Assembly: GCA_020466095.1 (NCBI GenBank)
Contig: CM035808.1
Coordinates: 54,770,073-54,834,072 of the forward strand
Source: Chlorops oryzae
Lineage: Eukaryota; Arthropoda; Insecta; Diptera; Chloropidae
Length of the DNA stretch: 64,000 nt
Direction of reading: 5' to 3'
The position numbers were made by a program, and so were the translations under genes. Positions within the stretch are counted from its first letter, which is position 1; the number at the start of each line of letters is the position of its first letter. This document shows, in pieces, positions 1 through 9,414 of this stretch. The notes beneath the pieces are model-generated. The model had not been told where the DNA came from and made no database searches. It saw only the letters and a list, made by a program, of their open reading frames with translations.

Positions 1-455
1 TACGTACGATGACGCCTTACTTGAGAACTTAAAACGGACTAAATAGAGACAGACCCAGGAGAACGCGCTAAGAGTTAGATCGGAGCATAAGCGTATTCAA
101 GGACTGCGTGCCGCAGTGATGCACACAGTGGGAGGGCGGCTCCCGACATGGGACTGAGACGATAGGTGGAGTGACTGTGGGCGGGACTGCTTCCAATCTA
201 GTTCGGAGTCTGCAAGGAAAAATGTATGAGGGGCAGTGGATGTATGGTGTGGCTGATAAAAGTGATTGCGCGAGATTAGAGCAGAGTAGGTGTGATTGAT
301 AAATTTTTTTTTTTGACGGTAGATATTTGGATAACTCAAGTTTTCATCTTCCACTTCTGCGCTTACCTTATACTTTTCTTATACTTTCACTTGCACTTCT
401 CCTGTACCATTATCATATTTGAACCTTCCGGGGATCGCCACCGTATCAACCGCCA
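1..455. other. Unrecognised sequence at the window edge
   Basis: No feature can be supported here. The stretch has normal base composition for its first 300 bases and a T-rich run near 305. It lies just beyond the point where the Helitron-like reading frame to its right stops matching its family, so part of it may be flanking DNA or a rearranged Helitron remnant. Confidence 0.4.
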
Positions 456-2217
456 CTAACACACAGAGTACTTAATCGATTTGACGGAATTACAGTATTC
501 AACGTTAATGTGCGCTTTGAATACTTTTGATATCGACGGATTATACGGTACGATCCAGCGATTATCCACTTCAACGTCTTTATTTCGTACTTTGATAGTA
601 ACACATCGGCCATTGTCTTCAACAGACCGACGATGGTACAGTGGATATCCATAACCACCGGTGACTGTATCCGAAACTAATGCTCTAGGGTAGCGCTTAG
701 TGCATTTTCCATCAACCATACATGGTGAATTGATGTTATGTTCACCACAGGGGCCATGGATCATATTCTGCACAATAACATCGTTTAATTCGGGATCAAC
801 GGCTGGATTTGGAATTTCAGCAGAAATCACAGTGTCCACTTGATCTGTTATGATTTTATCAACTAACCACATGAGGATGTGAGCATGTGGCAAACCACGT
901 TTCTGCCATTCAATAGAATATATCCAACATTTCACAGTACCAAAAATTTTACTTTTCACAATGAAAATCATCAACGCCTTTAACTTTTGGTTGAATACAC
1001 GGGCAGTTATGTCATGGCGATCGATTGGCTTTTGTCCAAGAAGCATATTATCTTTCATCTCTATCCATTGCAGATCGCAAGTAAAAGTAATAAACAAATC
1101 CGGGCGGCCATAATGACGAACATATCTCATGGCGTCCTGCGCGTATTCGTGCATATGCCGTGGATTGCCTTGATACGACGATGGCAATATAATCATTTTG
1201 CCGACATCATTCACATCTCCATCATTATTTATTGTATCGCGCAAATGAATGTATTCGTCTGAGCGAGGTTTCTTCTGATTAAACCTGATAAAATTCAATC
1301 TCTCCGTTTCGATTTTGGCACACATATCAACAACAAACTGATGGAAAAGTTTGCAGGAATGCAAAATGTAGTTCACCTCATTTTGACGCACCATAAGTTG
1401 ATATGAATAAAAGTTCATTGCGCTAACTTTTTTATTTGCTTCTGCACCTAAATTGGAAGTTATAATGCATTTGTATAAAATAAACATTCTAAAATTAAAA
1501 TAACATTTTAAAAACATAAAAAACAAACGGAAAACTGATAACTAACCGGAAAACGCATTTCTCATTTTAATATTCAAATGGTATCCGTCTTCTCCATGGC
1601 AAAACAAAAGCGGATATTGTAATGCGTCATAACAGCGATGCGTTTGGGAAACTCTCTGCTATTTATTATTTCGGCGATGCAAAACAATGTCGCGTGAATA
1701 GAATTCATCACCAACAATAACTATTGCGACATCATCAATTGTCGGGCATTGAAACGTCCCGCATGCAATCCTGGCGGTTTCTTATCATTATTTATGACAG
1801 TGGCATGATTGTCAGAAGGCATCCGATCCAAAGCAGTTTGAAATAAGTGCACCAGTTCATTTTCATCTCTCAACATTGATTGCAGTCGCTCAACAATGTG
1901 CCGTCTCAAATTTGATGAAACGTCGCACCGCAGATTAGTTTCTACAGATGTATTGCCAACAAAGTATATTTGCAAGAATTGATAACTTTGTTCCGCAAAA
2001 GGCAATAAAGAACCAAATCGATGGTATACTTGGCCGTGTATCTGTTAGATATCAATAATTTCGCAAATGAACGGGATATATATTCATCAAAATAAATATG
2101 AACTGTGTCATTTATATCACGACGCTGTGCCTCACTTTGCAATGCTCGAGCAGCCGCATATGATGTTGCGTTAGGTGTACGGCGCCCCAATGCAGTACGA
2201 CGATGTCCACGGGGCAT
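456..2217 (-). pseudogene. Helitron Rep (Helitron_like_N) fragment, broken
   Basis: Minus-strand remnant of the rolling-circle Rep end of a Helitron transposase. It starts with MPRGHRRTALGRRTPNA at 2217, typical of Helitron N-termini. It continues through a conserved block at about 2005-1721 (QIYFVGN, then RRHIVERLQSML). A third block at about 1735-1570 (DDVAIVIVGDEF, then YDALQYPLLF) carries an in-frame stop. The longest intact part, 1526-456, holds the Helitron_like_N domain with KKVSAMNFYSYQLMVR, LPSSYQGNPRHMHEYAQDAM and the metal-binding HUH-type motif GLPHAHILMWL (His-Ala-His about residues 214-216). The match ends at EYCNSVKSIKY, where the family places its catalytic tyrosines, and the helicase is absent. 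Stops and frameshifts make it inactive. Confidence 0.85.
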
Positions 2218-2259
2218 TTTTACCACAAACAATTTAAATGCATATTCCCGAGGAATTTT

Positions 2260-2745
2260 TCCTCGAGAAAATTTTCTCCGCGGAAAATGGAAGTCTTCTA
2301 AACCACCAACTAAGAAAAGAAAGCGATGGCCTTTGCATAAAAACATTTGAAGTTCTTACTTCATTCATATTACCTTCCCAGTGTTCTTTGAATGGGACAA
2401 TTTTTTCCAAATCCGCACGAAAAAATTTCTCAAGAGTATGTAGACTCAGGCTGAATGGTTCACAGATTCTTGATGGAACATATTGAATACAAATAAAATT
2501 TTCATAAAACAAAATAACAATTTAAATTATGAAAATCAATTTCCAAACATTAAAACGAACACTTTCTTTAAATTTTCTCCGCGAAAAATGGAAGTCTACT
2601 AAGCCAATAACTAAGAAAAGAAACGATGACGTTTGCTTTATATTACCTTCCCAGTGTTCTTTGAATGGCAGAATTTTTTTCAAATCCGCAAGAGTAATTA
2701 AAATCAGGCTGAATGGTTCACAAATTCTTGCTGAAATATATTTTG
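2260..2745. repeat. Imperfect tandem duplication beside the Helitron Rep start
   Basis: The segment about 2270-2476 recurs in diverged form at about 2572-2740 in the same orientation. Shared phrases include ATTTTCTCCGCG, TTACCTTCCCAGTGTTCTTT and AGGCTGAATGGTTCACA. The spacing is about 300 bases. It lies directly upstream of the Rep start and may be the duplicated 5' flank of that Helitron. Confidence 0.7.
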
Positions 2746-2809
2746 GAATATATATACAAATAAAAAAACGAAAACTTTCTTTTAAACTAACAGTTTAAAC
2801 TAAAAGCCT

Positions 2810-3795
2810 GCTTTTTTAATTTCGACAAATGTAGTGAATAACGAAATCAATATCGAGTCGATATTATCGACAGTTTTCTTACAACTCACAAAAATGCTGA
2901 TATCTCACGACATACGCACCAATGTCGCATATAGCTTAAAACATTCAGGCAGACTTCACCTTTCAAACAAAAAAAACTGCATGCAAATCGGTTCAGCCAG
3001 TGCCGAGAAAGTTCAACACAAACACATTTCGCAACATTATTTTATATATATAGATTTAGAACACGTTCATGATGAAGTGTAGAAACTAAGAAAAAATTTT
3101 GAACGATTCGATAAAAAACGAAATAAGAAATTAAAAATTTTTAAACACGCAATAAAAAATTTAAAAAAAAAGGAAAATAATTTATATAGAAAAAAGAGGC
3201 TTCGAAGAAAATTTTTTAAATCGTTATTATTAGAATTTTAATTAAATTATTGAAAAGGTAAAAATTAAGAGAGAACAAACATACAAAGAAATAATAATAT
3301 AAAGTTGAAAATAAAAGAAATCATAGAATGTCATAAATATTTAAGCATCTAAAATAAGTATTGAACAGCGCCGAATTCAACAGCCAGCTATCGCACTCTT
3401 CGAAATTACCTACATCAATTCTTCGTTCTTCAACTGTTCGACAACAGAATTCAACGATCGACATTAGCAAAAGTATTCTTCTCTAAGAGAGGAGGAGTGG
3501 GGAGTCAGCACGGACTCCCGAACGGAAAAATTTGTTGTACCAACCGTTTAAATATCATTATACAGCGTTCTACCACATCAACTGTATCTTCAAGACTAAC
3601 CCATTGCCAAGGCCAAATCATACTTGCATCAGTAATAGCATCAGAAAACAGCCACAACAACATCAACAACCTGGTTTTTGGAGAGCAAAAATTAAACCAA
3701 CTATCGCATCAGTCACAATGTAAATTAATTAATTAATTAATACGCGGCACAATAGAATCCAGTTTTCCGCAATCGCTATGGTAGCGATTTTCTTC
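2810..3795. other. AT-rich non-coding DNA, no gene seen
   Basis: No coding signal is convincing. From about 3080 to 3350 the sequence is extremely A-rich. From about 3360 to 3795 it is more balanced, and it ends in a purine-rich run that precedes the LTR-like block. This last part could be the 3' internal end of an LTR element. Confidence 0.4.
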
Positions 3796-3809
3796 AAGAA
3801 GGGGAGGGA

Positions 3810-4611
3810 TGTTACGAGTCACAGACGCACAACCATGCTGTAAATCACAATATTCACCACAAAAAGTGCAACAACAAGAACCAGCGCGAAGACTCAACCA
3901 GTGCGATTGTGAAATTAGCCTTAGCAGCAATCGTCCAAATGAAATGGATGAAATATGAGACCCAGAAGCTTCGGCAGATGGCAATGGTAGTGAAATCACT
4001 CTAATCCCACGATCGCATTGCTAAAAGCCAGTTTATGAAACCCGAGAATTATAACGGCGGGAACGAATAATGGAGCGACAGCAATGATAGACACGGGCAG
4101 CTAAGTGACAAGTATGAGGGACACGAGCCGGCAAGTCAACATTGCAATACTGTTACCTATGCTGAAGAGCTCAATCGCTGGCAACAACAACAACACACTA
4201 ACAACGGTTAGCTTTGGCGAGTTTTCAGCGAGCAAGGGACAAGACGGGAGGCACAAGCTGACGCGTCATAAGTTCTGCGCAAGGGTCAAGCCGCCAAACA
4301 CCGACCTACGACAACATCAACAACAACAACAATATGAAAATAGCAGCAATGAAGGTAGACATGCAGGTTAATCTTATGCAAGAGATTTTGGAAAGAATCA
4401 ACAGCGATATCCAATATTGCCCGATCAGCATTATTGGCCTATAAAAAGGGAGCTTCGAATACAGAAAGATCAGACTGGTTTTCGGAAGTCTCTGCTTTTG
4501 ACGTGCGTACATACGAGCCACGGCGTTAAAAGTATAATTAAGGACATAGGGAAATTGTAAAGTAGTGTTAGCAGCTTAACAGTGAATATTAATCCTGTCT
4601 TAGACATAACA
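3810..4611 (+). mobile_element. LTR-like block with PPT on the left and PBS-like motif on the right
   Basis: The block begins TGTTACGAGTC and ends CATAACA, as LTRs begin TG and end CA. A purine-rich tract (AAGAAGGGGAGGGA, 3796-3809) abuts its left end, and TGGTGCCGCGACAGG, which looks like a tRNA primer-binding site, abuts its right end. A promoter lies inside (TATA at 4440, initiator near 4472). A PPT on one side and a PBS on the other would mean an internal-LTR-internal junction rather than a solo LTR. No second LTR copy and no flanking gag or pol is visible, so this is a candidate only. Confidence 0.5.
4440..4476 (+). promoter_or_regulatory. TATA box and initiator inside the LTR-like block
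   Basis: TATAAAAAGG starts at 4440 and an insect initiator-like TCAGACT places +1 near 4472, a spacing of about 32 bases. That is the normal TATA-to-start distance and supports a U3/R boundary here. Confidence 0.5.
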
Positions 4612-4619
4612 TGGTGCCG

Positions 4620-5227
4620 CGACAGGCAATAATTATTGCTAGCAATCTGTCAACTTGAGCAATATTGCCAATGGAGACCGCTCATTTTGAAAAAATGGCA
4701 ATATATGGCAAGCAATATTGCTTCGCTGCGATTGCCAACTTTGAGAATGGCAATGAGCTGTCATTTTGCCATTTGACAGCCGAATTTCATTTCTATGAAT
4801 TTTTCAAAGTGTGTATATCGTCAAATTTGATTGGTGCGTCGCCAATATTTATAAAATAATAATTCTTTTCCGACAATTCGAATGTCTTTGGGCTATAAAA
4901 CCTCATCATGTAAATGAACTGATATGAACAAATAATGCGTGGCTTCAAATGGCGAAGGAAATTAAAAAGGACTACGTTGAAATAAAAAAAAAAAATATTA
5001 AAAATTTGCGAACTGCCTATATCGCCGAGAAGAAAAAATAAGAGAGTTTCTTCTTTGTCACACTCATCGCAAAGTTGTTGGCATCGAGAGCGCGTGCGCA
5101 GCGTAGTAGCCTGTTGGACGTCATTTTGAATATGAAGATGGCATAACATAAAAATCCCACCCTGGCAATATTGCCTCTACCTGGCAAAGCAATTTGACAG
5201 ATTGCTTGCAATATTTATTGCCCGTCG
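4620..5227. mobile_element. TIR element (MITE-like) rich in GCAATATTGC
   Basis: The left end CGACAGGCAATAATTATTGC, followed by TAGCAATCTGTCAA, is matched by the reverse complement of the right end (CGACGGGCAATAAATATTGC, then AAGCAATCTGTCAA). This gives imperfect terminal inverted repeats of about 34 bp around a 608-bp element. Short palindromes of the form GGCAATATTGCC recur near both ends. No transposase is encoded. The exact ends and target duplication are unclear because the left end overlaps the PBS-like motif of the adjoining LTR block. Confidence 0.65.
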
Positions 5228-5250
5228 AGGCGCAGCGTAAGGATCATTAA

Positions 5251-5421
5251 ATAAAAGAGAAGATAAAATATAAACTTCACTCTTTTATTTAAAGAGGTTT
5301 ATAGGAACGTTTATACGCTCAATTTTGTCGAAGCGCTTGTTTCCTATAAATTGGTGTTGGAATAAAGGAACGCTTATACGCTCGACTGTGTCTGAGCGCT
5401 AGGTTCCTTTATCCCAACACC
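5251..5421. repeat. Three consecutive hairpins
   Basis: Hairpin 1 (5251-5288) pairs ATAAAAGAG with CTCTTTTAT. Hairpin 2 (5298-5350) pairs TTTATAGGAA with TTCCTATAAA. Hairpin 3 (5353-5421) pairs GGTGTTGG plus AATAAAGGAAC with GTTCCTTTAT plus CCAACACC. The loops of hairpins 2 and 3 are related (AACGTTTATACGCTC and AACGCTTATACGCTCG), so the second is probably a diverged copy of the first. Confidence 0.7.
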
Positions 5422-5594
5422 AGGAAACGATTGCCACAAGAAACTCAAAGAAAAATAAACTGCCCGAAGAGTGATCTGTGCTTATTGGCCTGATTTCGTC
5501 CGAACTGCACTGTGCAAAACCCAGGCACTGGGAAGGAGAAATTTCTGATGACGTTGCATTTCCACGATTCGGTACAGGCAGATATTCTTCCAAG

Positions 5595-6140
5595 TCACGA
5601 TTGCAAGGCTGTAAAGGAATTTAGGTTTCCTAAAGCAGGGAGTCGAATGTTGAGATCGTGACCGTCAAGACAAGTCGAAGGTTGAGATCGGGACCGTGAA
5701 GGATTCGACTTTTTAGTGTGGAGCAATGAACACGGTGGTACAAGAATTTTCTGCAGTGAGTCAGCAATCTCTATCATTAAGTATTCAACTGCATCACTCG
5801 CCTCGGATCTCAAAATTATTTTAGTACGTAAGTGGTTTATGACATAAAACGCAACTCCACCACCCCTAGCTCCCGTTTTCCTATCATTGCGAATAAAATT
5901 ATACTTATTCAACGACACTACTTTGTCTTCGATATCAGGTTGGAACCAAGTTTCAGCAACAGCTATAATATCAATATTAACTGAGTTAAGAGCAAAGTCT
6001 ATGTAGTCGCGTTTAGGAGTACTAAAGCTACGCGCATTAAAGAAACATATCTTAAGACCACTGTGTTTATTACTCGCATATCCCAAAAGACTTTTAAGAT
6101 TATTATTGTCAGTGCACAAGCTCGCAATTTGCTTAGACAT
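5595..6140 (-). pseudogene. LINE ORF2 endonuclease fragment (CR1-like)
   Basis: This encodes part of an apurinic-like (EEP) endonuclease of a non-LTR retrotransposon, the enzyme that nicks target DNA to prime reverse transcription. Visible family features are the N-A-R core (ICFFNARSFSTPKRDYI), DIIAVAETWF with the catalytic Glu, and GARGGGVAFYV. The domain stops after about 130 residues and continues into unrelated residues. No reverse transcriptase follows, so the copy is truncated in ORF2. It is paired with the ORF1 remnant at 6729-7606 on the same strand. CR1-like assignment is tentative; other EEP-LINE clades are possible. Confidence 0.7.
5636..5705. repeat. Short tandem duplication of about 35 bp
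   Basis: GTCGAATGTTGAGATCGTGACCGT is followed about 35 bases later by GTCGAAGGTTGAGATCGGGACCGT. It sits where the endonuclease homology is lost, so it may mark the junction of the truncated LINE. Confidence 0.5.
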
Positions 6141-6153
6141 GAGGAATCAGTAA

Positions 6154-6800
6154 GGCGCTCTTTATGCGGCTATTACTAGAGAAAGTAAAATATGCAAATT
6201 GATAAACTTTACCCATAGAGAGTTTTAGAAAAAAGAGAGGAGAGGATAGAAAGAGAGCAGACAAGTGAATAAAAATTCGACTTATTGAATATATCAATAT
6301 AATCCCAAGAGGCACCGAACATAGCAGGCTCGTGTAATATGTATAAGATAAAAAGAGAACTAGCATTAAAAGTGAGAGGAAAATGCAGTTTAAAATCAAA
6401 TTGTTGCTACAGGTGATTATTAATAATGATTGCATCAATATCAGTTTTGTTGTTGACACGAACTGCCTGCTCACCTGCTCGTTTACGTACGAACACATGG
6501 CGCTCTTTATGCGGCTATTAATAAAAAAAAAAAAATATGCAATTTGAGAAACTTTATCCATAGAGAATTTTAGAAAAAAGAGGAGGAGAGGATAGAAAGA
6601 GAGCAGACAAGAGAATAAAAATTCGACTTATTGAGTATATCAATATAATCCCAAGAGGCACCGAACATAGCAGGCTCGTGTAATATGTATAAGATAAAAA
6701 GAGAACTAGCATTAAAAGTGAGAGGAAAATGCATTTTTTTGGTGTTGACACGAACTGCCTGCTCACCTGCTCGTTTACGTACGAACACTTGGCCACGAAT
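6154..6800. repeat. About 340-bp tandem duplication inside the CR1-like LINE
   Basis: GGCGCTCTTTATGCGGCTATTA occurs at about 6154 and again at about 6495. The following 240 bases (including ATCCCAAGAGGCACCGAACA and GCAGGCTCGTGTAATATG) are nearly identical. A further shared block (GACACGAACTGCCTGCTCAC) lies at about 6453 and 6745, where the second copy has lost some 50 bases. The duplicated unit is the end of ORF1 plus the ORF1-ORF2 spacer. Confidence 0.8.
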
Positions 6801-7606
6801 GGAAAACGCTGCCGAGAGAACTTTTTGTCGTTTAAGTTGAGCAGCATGATACATAATCTCTCTATTGTTCTTCGTGAGACTTTCGTGAGCATAAATGTTC
6901 CCATTGCCAGATATCCCAATGTCTTGGAGAGAGAGAGACCGCTTGTTCGTTTTGCAAAAGCCAGCGATAGCTTTGAATAGTAGCACGCGAGAGTTCGCAG
7001 AGACCAGTTTGACAATAATCGGTGACGAGCCTGATGCATTGCGTGTGGGTAGCCGAAAAATCTCACGGACAGCTGGGACACCGAGGCGAATCGCATTGCA
7101 AATCGCCGCAAAAATATCAGTACACGAGCTCTCAATGTTATTAGGTACCCCATGAAGTATCAAGTCGTTTGCAATGAGGTCATTTTCGCTCTTTTTGGCA
7201 ATTTTTTCCAAATCAAGCACTTTAGTTTTCAGTGCCTGAAACTCTTCACACACAGCCTCAACGGCATTAAGACGCACAGCAAGCAGCTTGTTCGCCTGCT
7301 TAAAATCACGAACTTCATCTGCCAGGTTATTTACTCGCTGCAAGAGCCGCTCTTCACTGCTCTTTATGTCGCTCTTTATCTCGCCCACAATTTCTGAAGT
7401 TCATTAACCCAGCTGATGGGAAGTTGTTGTTTTAGGTTTACTCCAGGTGATGAGACAGGTGATCCCTCAGAAGAGACGAGGCTAAGCGAAGGCAACTGTG
7501 CTTTGCTGCGAGTCGACACCGAGTGGTTGCTCTTGTTGTTGTTAACGTTGCTATTGCTGCTAGCCATAATAACTACACTTTTTTTTATATATTTAATAAA
7601 TTCCAA
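6729..7606 (-). pseudogene. LINE ORF1 protein (L1-ORF1p/transposase_22-like), frameshifted
   Basis: ORF1 proteins of this kind bind LINE RNA as coiled-coil trimers. The N-terminal part starts at about 7606 (or 7567, MASSNSNVNNNKSNHS). It is Ser/Asn-rich and ends NELQKLWAR. A frameshift near 7380 leads into a coiled coil (EERLLQRVNNLADEVRDF, NKLLAVRLNAVEAVCEEF). An RRM-like domain follows with DLILHGVPNNIESS and SPIIVKLVSANSRVLLFKA. The C-terminal part (LKRQKVLSAAFSIRGQVFVRK) matches the family's terminal domain. The open frame runs on to 6570 only because of the tandem duplication next to it. Confidence 0.75.
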
Positions 7607-7884
7607 TATTAAAAAAAAAAGTTTGAATTACTAGAAAAGTCCTCATCAAAGGCCAAGTGGCTAGTTAATCAAAATCTAATAACTTTAATCATTTCATTTT
7701 TTGTTAAAAACACTACACCACAAATATTCGACACCTATCATATCCTCGACATTTGATACATCATTTCCATGTAGAATTTTGCGCTGAATCCAAATATGAA
7801 GTCAGATTGTGCAAAAGTAGAACATAGATAGAACATGAATAAAAACGCGTTTTTAAAATAAATTGCGAATAACTCAGTCATTTT
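7607..7884. other. Probable LINE 5' flank, AT-rich
   Basis: No gene is seen. Bases about 7750-7830 (GAATCCAAATATGAAGTCAG and neighbours) reappear in reverse complement at about 11040-11115, so this is a small dispersed repeat. Confidence 0.5.
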
Positions 7885-9390
7885 TATACCCAGCGTAAGC
7901 GGGGTATATTAGTTTTGTGCGAATCTTGTAACAGGGAGAACTAAGCTCCGGAGATATAAACTAGTGATGCCACGAATATTCGGCCACTATTCGGTATTCG
8001 GCCTATTCGGCGTCATTTTTCAGTATTCGGTATTCGGCCGAATAGTTAAAACATTCGGCCGAATACCGAATAGTAGAAATAACTTATTAAAAAAATCAGC
8101 AGTCACTACAAATTAAATTTTTCTCACAATAACGTAAAAAAATTTAATTAACGAGAACTAAAAATACAGCAGATTTGCTTTTTATTCTTTAGAAATATTA
8201 AATGTACGCTAGCTTCTTCTAAATTTTCTTCGAAAACATAAACAGTGGGCAAATTTTTCAGCGGCAGCTTTTGCCTTGACTCCAGCTAGTCGCGAGTAGG
8301 CCCAAGCTGTCTTTACTACGTGCCGAATATTCGGTTGCCGAATATTCGTTATTCGGCCGAGAGGTTGACCGAATATTCGGTATTCGGTATTCGGCCAAAT
8401 CCACTATTCGTGGCATCACTAATATAAACATATATATATAGAAATGATCAGGATCAAAAACTGAATCGATTAAGACATGTCCGTCTATCCGTCCGTCCGT
8501 CCGTCCGTCTGTCCGTCAGTCCGTCCGTCCGTCCGTCCGTGGTCGGATCTTCTCCGAAACGGCTGGACCAATCAAGTCGAAATTTGGCACACAGGTATAT
8601 CGGGATCCCAGTATGATCCTAAGAAAAAATGGGACACATCAGCCCACTGCCACGCCCACAAATGAATATAATGTGTTTTCAGTAAAATGCTTGTAACTTG
8701 CGAACCACTCAACACATTCCATTGATATTTGGTGTACTGGTAAACTACAAAAAGGGACATATCCTAAAAAAAAATGGAAGCCGTCCTCCTCGAGCCACGC
8801 CCACAAATAAGGGCTTATCGTAACTTGTGAAGTAAAAGGCGTAGAAGCTTCAAATTCGCAACATAGGTTCACCAAGGCGAATGAAAGGTGTAGGACAAAA
8901 TTGAATGTGGCCCGCCCACTGCCACGCCCACAAATGAAGATTTTTCGTAACTTCCGAAGTAAAAGGCGTAGAAGCTTCAAATTCGCAACATAGGTTCACC
9001 TAGGCGAATGAAAGGTGTCGGAAAAAATTTTATGTGGCCCGCCCACTGCCACGCCCAGAAATGAAGATTTTTCGTAACTTCCGAAGTAAAAGGCGTAGAA
9101 GCTTCAAATTCGCAACATAGGTTCACCAAGGCAAATGAAAGGTGTAGGAAAAAATTTTATGTAGCCCGCCCACAAATGAAAATTTTTCGTAACTTCTGAA
9201 GTAAAAGGCGTAGAAGCTTCAAATTCGCAACATGAGTTCACCAAGGCGAATGAAGTTGTAGGGAAATAATTTATGTTGCCCTCCCACTGCCACGCCCACA
9301 AATAGAGAAGCAAAACATAGTGCGCTCATAATGTCGGGACGCTGGGTATTTCAAAGTCGGGATTGACCGACTTTAGCCTTCTTACTTGTT
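7885..9390 (-). mobile_element. Helentron/mini-me-like interspersed repeat, family H1, copy 1
   Basis: Family names H1 to H3 are mine. This copy reads in reverse of those at 17 and 19 kb. It starts TATACCCAGCGTAAGCGGGG and ends with CGCTGGGTAT, the hairpin AAAGTCGG/CCGACTTT and ACTTGTTTTT. Inside are a GTCC/GTCT microsatellite (8477-8541), the phrase TCCGAAACGGCTGGACCAAT, and about four 127-bp tandem units (anchors CCACGCCC at 8795, 8922, 9049 and about 9290). It has no protein. The layout of subterminal inverted repeats, internal tandem repeats and a terminal hairpin fits non-autonomous Helentrons (DINE-1 type). The GTCY run fits dipteran mini-me elements. A hAT MITE is inserted in it. Confidence 0.75.
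7962..8421. mobile_element. hAT-type MITE with perfect 8-bp target duplication
   Basis: Ends are TAGTGATGCCACGAATA on the left and its inverse on the right (TATTCGTGGCATCACTA in slightly diverged form). The direct repeat ATATAAAC flanks both sides (7954-7961 and 8422-8429), the 8-bp duplication expected for hAT transposition. The arms are packed with the palindromic word ATTCGGCCGAAT and its parts. It is 460 bp, non-coding, and sits inside the H1 repeat. Confidence 0.9.
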
Positions 9391-9414
9391 TTTCTATTAA
9401 TTTTAATCAAAATA

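Noticed and set aside
97..354. 85-codon minus-strand frame at the window start
   Set aside because: No recognisable composition or motif and no supporting signals.
3810..4611. Solo LTR interpretation
   Set aside because: The flanks show no short direct repeat, and a purine tract and PBS-like motif lie on the two sides, which a solo LTR would lack.
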